Shown here one piece after another: positions 6,140 through 10,185 of a DNA stretch of 10,185 nt. Every line of letters starts with the position of its first letter. Positions within the stretch are counted from its first letter, which is position 1. Below the pieces are notes generated by a model. The model saw only the letters and a program-made list of their open reading frames with translations. It was not told the DNA's origin and did not search any database. Origin of the DNA: Parafilimonas sp. (GTDB lineage: Bacteria > Bacteroidota > Bacteroidia > Chitinophagales > Chitinophagaceae); NCBI GenBank assembly GCA_023251275.1, contig JAHEZC010000031.1, forward strand, positions 935-11,119, written 5' to 3'. The position numbers were made by a program, and so were the translations under genes.

Positions 6140-6757
6140 CTAAAAAAATTTCTTTAGCACCGGCAAAAGAAGAATAAACGCAAATACAAAAAATGCAATC
6201 CCAAGCGCAAGGTTTATTAAATGCATGAGCTTTTTAGTGAGATATTTTTTTAAATAAGAAGCTCCTAAAGAAATCAGGACTTCCATTCCAAAAATACTGA
6301 TCAGGGCGCCGCTGTAAAACCAGGAACATTCTGCTGCATTGAAATGAAGTACGTTTAACAGCAGTGCAGTAACAGATAACCAACTGATAAAATTTCCAGG
6401 GTTAAAAGTGTTCAGTATAAAACCCTTTGCGGAAAGAAGCAGAATGCCTGATCGCTTTGTAACAGGAAATGCGGGCCCCCGTTTTCCATACACACTCGAA
6501 AAGCCAAGAAATGCAAGAAAACATGAACCGGCAAGCCTAACCCCCATTTCAGTTTTGCTTCCCGCAGGAATTAGGTTATTGTTGAACCAACTTAACAGTA
6601 TCAGGAGGACATCGGAGATAATAACACCGGCAGAAATGAACATACCACTTTTAAATCCATTATCAATGCTGTTTTGCACAAGGAAGAAAAAAACAGTACC
6701 AAGCATCGAGCTTAGAATAATACCTGTAGCCAAACCGTAAAAAAAAGCGTAGATCAT
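6140..6757 (-). CDS. LysE/RhtB-family exporter
   Basis: A 205-aa inner-membrane protein of the LysE family, whose characterised members export amino acids or related small molecules. About six hydrophobic segments are visible at 2-28, 38-58, 74-92, 105-135, 145-168 and 178-202. The family pattern GFKSGMFISAGVIISD (34-49) carries the conserved Gly residues and Asp49. NPGNFISW (119-126) stands where most members have an NP motif in a membrane loop. Length is normal. The ATG at 6757 is preceded by a perfect -7 box (6772-6779), giving a leader of about 10 bases. It faces away from the hydroxylase gene, with which it shares an 87-base control region. The substrate is unknown; being upstream of inositol oxygenase does not establish a link. 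Confidence 0.87.
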   Translation of the reverse strand: MIYAFFYGLATGIILSSMLGTVFFFLVQNSIDNGFKSGMFISAGVIISDVLLILLSWFNNNLIPAGSKTEMGVRLAGSCFLAFLGFSSVYGKRGPAFPVTKRSGILLLSAKGFILNTFNPGNFISWLSVTALLLNVLHFNAAECSWFYSGALISIFGMEVLISLGASYLKKYLTKKLMHLINLALGIAFFVFAFILLLPVLKKFF

Positions 6758-6771
6758 TTTGATAAAAAAAA

Positions 6772-6779
6772 CAAATCTA
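6772..6779 (-). promoter_or_regulatory. -7 promoter element for the LysE-type exporter (TAGATTTG)
   Basis: On the minus strand TAGATTTG is a perfect TAnnTTTG match, 14 bases before the ATG at 6757 and followed by a T-run. No clear TTG -33 element is visible 17-23 bases upstream. Confidence 0.5.
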
Positions 6780-6819
6780 TTTCATCGTTTTTAAAATAAA
6801 GGAAACCGGATTTGTTATT

Positions 6820-6827
6820 TATTTTTG
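6820..6827 (+). promoter_or_regulatory. -7 promoter element for the hydroxylase-family gene (TATTTTTG)
   Basis: TATTTTTG matches TAnnTTTG perfectly and ends 17 bases before ATG 6845. Its position inside the alternative TTG-initiated reading frame (6812) argues that 6845 is the real start. The surrounding DNA is T-rich, so a chance match is possible. Confidence 0.4.
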
Positions 6828-6844
6828 ATGAAATTTTTTACCTC

Positions 6845-7693
6845 ATGGAGCAATCCTTGCGGGAAACATTATTGTTCCTCATTACAACACCATTATACAT
6901 AATTTGTATAGGTCTGGAAATAATTATTTCTAACCTGCATAAAAATGAGCGCTATTCCAAAAGAGGATTTATACAGAACATGTACATCATGATCATTAAT
7001 CTTGGAATAGACATTGGTTTTCGCGGTGTGAGTTTGCTTGCGCTTAATATTATTTTCATGCATCATTTCTGGCAGTTCAGTAATCCCTGGATTTACTGGG
7101 TGGCACTTTTCTTACTGCAGGATATTACTTTTTACACCATGCATTATATTGATCACCGTGTACGCCTTTTCTGGGCAGTGCATGTAACACATCATTCTTC
7201 GGAAGAGTTCAATTTCTCAGTAGGGTTACGCTCATCTGTATTTGAGCCTTTGTACCGTTTTCTGTATTTTATACCAATGGCAATGATGGGCTTTCATCCT
7301 TTGGATATCTTTTTCGTTTTTTCACTTACACAATTGTACGGCATTTTTATACATACCCAATACATCAGAAAATTAGGTTTTCTCGAATGGTTTATGGCAA
7401 CACCTTCACATCATCGTGTGCATCATGGAAAAAACCCGCAGTATATTGACAGGAATATGGGGATGTTCCTCATAATATGGGACCGGTTGTTCGGTACGTT
7501 CGAACCGGAGAATGAAAAGGTGCAATATGGTATTACCAAGCCTCCTGCCTCAGACCACCCCGCTGATGTGATCTTTCATGAGTTTAAAAATATGGTGAAT
7601 GACGTAAAACATGCGCCCGATCTGAAATCAAAGCTGATGTATATTTTTGGCCCGCCGGAATGGAGACATCATGAAGGCGGGAAGTCACAGTAA
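6845..7693 (+). CDS. Fatty acid hydroxylase/sterol desaturase superfamily membrane protein, AGMO-like
   Basis: A 282-aa integral membrane di-iron oxygenase of the superfamily that includes sterol desaturases, carotenoid hydroxylases and alkylglycerol monooxygenase (AGMO). The histidine clusters are complete: HYIDH (100-104), HVTHH (113-117), His170 in FIHTQ, and SHHRVHH (188-194). The order HHSSEEFNFSVGLR, then IHTQYI, then TPSHHRVHHGKNPQYID, then IIWDRLFGTF is the pattern I associate with AGMO, which cleaves ether lipids with tetrahydrobiopterin. Hydrophobic segments lie near 9-30, 50-74, 84-98 and 140-170. ATG 6845 is preferred to the in-frame TTG 6812 because a -7 box at 6820-6827 lies between them. 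Substrate is unproven; a carotenoid or sterol-type lipid is the alternative. It diverges from the LysE-type gene. Confidence 0.9.
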   Translation: MEQSLRETLLFLITTPLYIICIGLEIIISNLHKNERYSKRGFIQNMYIMIINLGIDIGFRGVSLLALNIIFMHHFWQFSNPWIYWVALFLLQDITFYTMHYIDHRVRLFWAVHVTHHSSEEFNFSVGLRSSVFEPLYRFLYFIPMAMMGFHPLDIFFVFSLTQLYGIFIHTQYIRKLGFLEWFMATPSHHRVHHGKNPQYIDRNMGMFLIIWDRLFGTFEPENEKVQYGITKPPASDHPADVIFHEFKNMVNDVKHAPDLKSKLMYIFGPPEWRHHEGGKSQ

Positions 7694-8001
7694 CAACAAG
7701 TATAATTCACACTGATTCTTAATCGGATGTAACAGGCCTTGCTGCCATTTGGAATTTCTTTTTTGTCGTTGAATAATGTAACCTTTGCACTCAATTCATC
7801 ATTGCCTGCCATATAAATGTTGCAAGACGTTGCTGACATAATTTTCATATCCTTCGGATGGACTGGCAGTTTATTATTATGGATATGGTTCAGGGGAAAA
7901 TATAAAAAGCGTAAATGATCCGGCAGTTGGTAAGGTAAGCGGAGTAAATGCACACCCTTTCCACAGCTTCATTCCTGTTCGGTTTATCCCATTCCGCATC
8001 G
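7694..8001. other. Unassigned gap with short coding-like stretches on both strands, possible gene remnant
   Basis: No convincing intact gene. On the plus strand, the frame after the TAA at about 7838 reads SYPSDGLAVYYYGYGSGE and continues with VNDPAVGKVSG, protein-like but with no ATG and closed by a stop near 8019. On the minus strand 7953-7669 is open for 94 codons, including NDELSAKVTLFNDKKEI, but overlaps the end of the hydroxylase gene. The frames do not join into one product. This could be remains of a lost exported-protein gene or ordinary intergenic sequence. Confidence 0.3.
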
Positions 8002-8009
8002 TAACTTTG
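8002..8009 (+). promoter_or_regulatory. -7 promoter element for gcvP (TAACTTTG)
   Basis: TAACTTTG followed by CGC is a perfect TAnnTTTG match, 29 bases before the gcvP ATG, giving a leader of roughly 20-25 bases without a Shine-Dalgarno. The 11-mer TAACTTTGCGC is identical to that at 827-837. A TTTA at 7983-7986 lies 15 bases upstream as a poor -33 candidate. Confidence 0.55.
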
Positions 8010-8038
8010 CGCATCTTTTAAGTGGTTAACTTTCATCT

Positions 8039-10185
8039 ATGAATTTATTTGAACAACAATCCAATGAGTTTGCTGCAAGGCATATCGGTACTATCGGTTC
8101 AGAGAAGGAAATGCTGAAGATAATTGGCGCAGAAAGCCTTGATGAATTGATTGATAAAACAGTTCCCCCATCTATCCATCTTAAACATAAGCTCAACGTT
8201 CCTGCTGCAGTATGCGAAGCGGAATATTTACGTGAACTAAAAGATATTTCATTAAAGAATAAGGTCTTTCGCAATTATATCGGGCAGGGATATTATGATA
8301 CCATTACGCCAGGAGTAATAATGCGTAATATATTCAAAAATCCCGGATGGTACACGCAATATACCCCTTACCAGGCTGAGATATCGCAGGGAAGATTGGA
8401 AAGCCTGCTGAATTTTCAGACAATCGTGAGTGATTTAACAGGCCTGCCAATCGCTAATGCGTCGCTTCTTGATGAAGCTACTGCAGCGGCAGAAGCTATG
8501 GCTATGATCTTTCATCACATAAACAGGGCAGACAATATAACGCAGTCAAAGTTTTTTGTAGATGAAGAAGTTTTTCCCCAGACAAAAGATGTGCTTCTTA
8601 CAAGAGCTGCTCCAATTGGAATTGAAATAATATTTGGTGATTACAAAACGGCATGCATTGATGATACCTTTTTCGGCGCCTTGGTACAATATCCTGATAA
8701 CACAGGCTCCATCGAGGATCACCGGGAATTTATTAATGCTGTTCATAATATTGGCGGATATGTAGCGATGGCAACAGATTTACTTGCGCTTACCTTGCTT
8801 ACACCACCCGGTGAATTGGGCGCTGATGTTGCTTTGGGTTCCTCCCAACGTTTTGGAGTGCCGTTGGGATATGGCGGCCCGCATGCTGCTTTTTTTGCTT
8901 CAAAAGATGATTTCAGGCGGGCAATGCCCGGCCGTATTATCGGGGTAAGTATAGATGCAAATGATAACCGTGCTTTGCGCATGGCGCTCCAGACAAGAGA
9001 GCAGCATATCAAACGTGAAAAGGCCACATCGAATATTTGTACAGCACAGGCATTGCTTGCTAATATGGCTGCAATGTATGCTGTCTATCATGGCCCTGAC
9101 GGATTAAAACGAATTGCACAAAGAGTAGCTTTGCTGACTCAAACACTTGCTGAAAGCCTGGATAATGAAGGATATGCTATTTTAAATGAACACTTCTTTG
9201 ACACGATTGTCGCGAAAGTGAATAATGCTCTGGTTATTAAAAATATTGCTGAATCATTTAAAATTAATTTTCGATATTTTGATAACAACACTATCGGCAT
9301 TTCGCTTGATGAAACAGTTACACAGGGTGATGTACTCGACATCGTGCTCATATTTGCAAAAGCAGCGGGGAAAAATGTGGCCGCCCTTACATTTGATGAA
9401 TCAGGAATATTAAATCATATTCCTGCTTTTGCAGTACGTACATCAGCATACTTATCACACCCGGTATTCAATACGCACTGCAGCGAAACGCAGATGATGC
9501 GGTACATTAAACAGTTGGAGAATAAGGATCTTGCGCTTAATACTTCCATGATTCCACTTGGCAGTTGCACGATGAAATTAAACGCGGCTGCTGAAATGAT
9601 ACCGCTTAGCTGGAATCACTGGAGTAAAATGCATCCTTTCTCTCCAGCGGAACAGGTGAATGGCTATAAACAAATTGTTGAGGAACTATCCCGGTATTTA
9701 TGTGAGATAACAGGTTTTGATGCCTGTAGTTTGCAGCCGAACAGCGGTGCACAGGGTGAATACGCCGGATTGCTTACTATTCGTAATTATTATTTGGCAA
9801 ATGGCGATAACAACCGTAATATAATTTTAATCCCTGTTTCTGCGCATGGCACCAATCCTGCGAGTGCAGTAATGGCCGGGATGAAAGTAGTGGTAGTAAA
9901 GGCCCTTGAAAATGGTTATATTGATGTGAACGATTTCAGAGCCAGGGCCGAACAGTATAATGATACTCTTGCCGGTACGATGATCACTTATCCCAGTACC
10001 TATGGAATCTTTGAGGAAAGTGTAAAAGAGATTTGTGATATTGTGCATCAGCATGGCGGGCAGGTCTATATGGATGGAGCCAACATGAATGCACAGGTTG
10101 GATTAACTTCTCCCGCTGCCATCGGCGCAGATGTTTGCCATCTCAATCTGCATAAAACATTTTCTATACCTCATGGCGGCGGCGG
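8039..10185 (+). CDS. gcvP: Glycine dehydrogenase (decarboxylating), P protein, N-terminal 715 codons
   Basis: PLP enzyme that decarboxylates glycine and transfers the aminomethyl group to lipoyl-GcvH. It starts MNLFEQQSNEFAARHIG, standard for the single-chain (fused alpha-beta) form. The frame is open to the right edge with no frameshift; about 960 residues are expected, so three quarters is present. N-terminal half: NYIGQGYYDT, YTQYTPYQAEISQGRLE, LLDEATAAAEAM (143-154) and SSQRFGVPLGYGGPHAAFF. C-terminal half: MIPLGSCTMKLNA (504-516), QPNSGAQGEYAG (566-577), SAHGTNPASA (601-610) and YMDGANMNAQVG near 677-688, with the PLP-ring aspartate Asp679. LNLHKTFSIPHGGGG places the Schiff-base lysine at Lys706. 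GcvH is at 1977 on the same strand, but six other genes lie between, so they are not one operon. Confidence 0.97.
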   Translation, partial: MNLFEQQSNEFAARHIGTIGSEKEMLKIIGAESLDELIDKTVPPSIHLKHKLNVPAAVCEAEYLRELKDISLKNKVFRNYIGQGYYDTITPGVIMRNIFKNPGWYTQYTPYQAEISQGRLESLLNFQTIVSDLTGLPIANASLLDEATAAAEAMAMIFHHINRADNITQSKFFVDEEVFPQTKDVLLTRAAPIGIEIIFGDYKTACIDDTFFGALVQYPDNTGSIEDHREFINAVHNIGGYVAMATDLLALTLLTPPGELGADVALGSSQRFGVPLGYGGPHAAFFASKDDFRRAMPGRIIGVSIDANDNRALRMALQTREQHIKREKATSNICTAQALLANMAAMYAVYHGPDGLKRIAQRVALLTQTLAESLDNEGYAILNEHFFDTIVAKVNNALVIKNIAESFKINFRYFDNNTIGISLDETVTQGDVLDIVLIFAKAAGKNVAALTFDESGILNHIPAFAVRTSAYLSHPVFNTHCSETQMMRYIKQLENKDLALNTSMIPLGSCTMKLNAAAEMIPLSWNHWSKMHPFSPAEQVNGYKQIVEELSRYLCEITGFDACSLQPNSGAQGEYAGLLTIRNYYLANGDNNRNIILIPVSAHGTNPASAVMAGMKVVVVKALENGYIDVNDFRARAEQYNDTLAGTMITYPSTYGIFEESVKEICDIVHQHGGQVYMDGANMNAQVGLTSPAAIGADVCHLNLHKTFSIPHGGG

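Noticed and set aside
6812..6844. TTG start giving an 11-residue longer hydroxylase
   Set aside because: A perfect -7 box (6820-6827) lies within this extension and an ATG at 6845 gives a family-typical start.
7669..7953. 94-codon minus-strand open frame overlapping the hydroxylase 3' end
   Set aside because: No recognisable domain, cysteine-rich shadow over the end of a secure gene, no promoter; kept only as part of the ambiguous gap 7694-8001.

Overview
The window looks like chromosomal, housekeeping-type DNA from a Bacteroidota bacterium, most likely a Chitinophagaceae-like member. The protein style fits this phylum. Several genes are preceded by the Bacteroidota -7 promoter element TAnnTTTG (positions 800-807 minus, 827-834 plus, 6772-6779 minus, 6820-6827 plus, 8002-8009 plus). 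Leaders are short, AT-rich and lack a clear Shine-Dalgarno sequence. No CRISPR array, insertion sequence, tRNA, rRNA or phage gene is visible.

Layout. (1) 1-783, minus: the N-terminal 261 codons of seryl-tRNA synthetase (serS), running off the left edge. (2) 841-2839, plus: a 114-aa unknown protein, a secreted cyclophilin-type prolyl isomerase, the glycine cleavage H protein (gcvH) and a small VanZ-like membrane protein. (3) 2840-3321: a 482-base stretch without a proper gene. It holds a GC-rich hairpin nested in a 9-bp outer stem, a 12-codon mini-ORF whose ATG lies in that stem, and a 13-base direct repeat. The hairpin has a U-tract only on the minus strand. (4) 3322-5004, plus: an SMP-30/gluconolactonase-type lactonase and a classical short-chain dehydrogenase. 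(5) 5027-6757, minus: a myo-inositol oxygenase convergent with the dehydrogenase, preceded by a LysE-type exporter. (6) 6845-7693, plus: a fatty-acid-hydroxylase-superfamily membrane protein with an alkylglycerol-monooxygenase-like pattern. (7) 7694-8038: 345 bases with unclear short open stretches, then a promoter. (8) 8039 to the right edge, plus: glycine dehydrogenase (gcvP), 715 complete codons ending ten residues past the PLP lysine.

How the genes may work together. GcvH and GcvP are partners in glycine cleavage but lie about 5.7 kb apart with their own promoters. The lactonase, dehydrogenase and inositol oxygenase would make chemical sense as an oxidative route from myo-inositol via D-glucuronate to an aldarate, or as two separate sugar-oxidation units that happen to adjoin; the sequence does not decide. 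The most unexplained element is the structured intergenic region at 2841-2940. The most unusual enzyme content is two adjacent loci for iron oxygenases best known from animals (inositol oxygenase and the AGMO-like protein).
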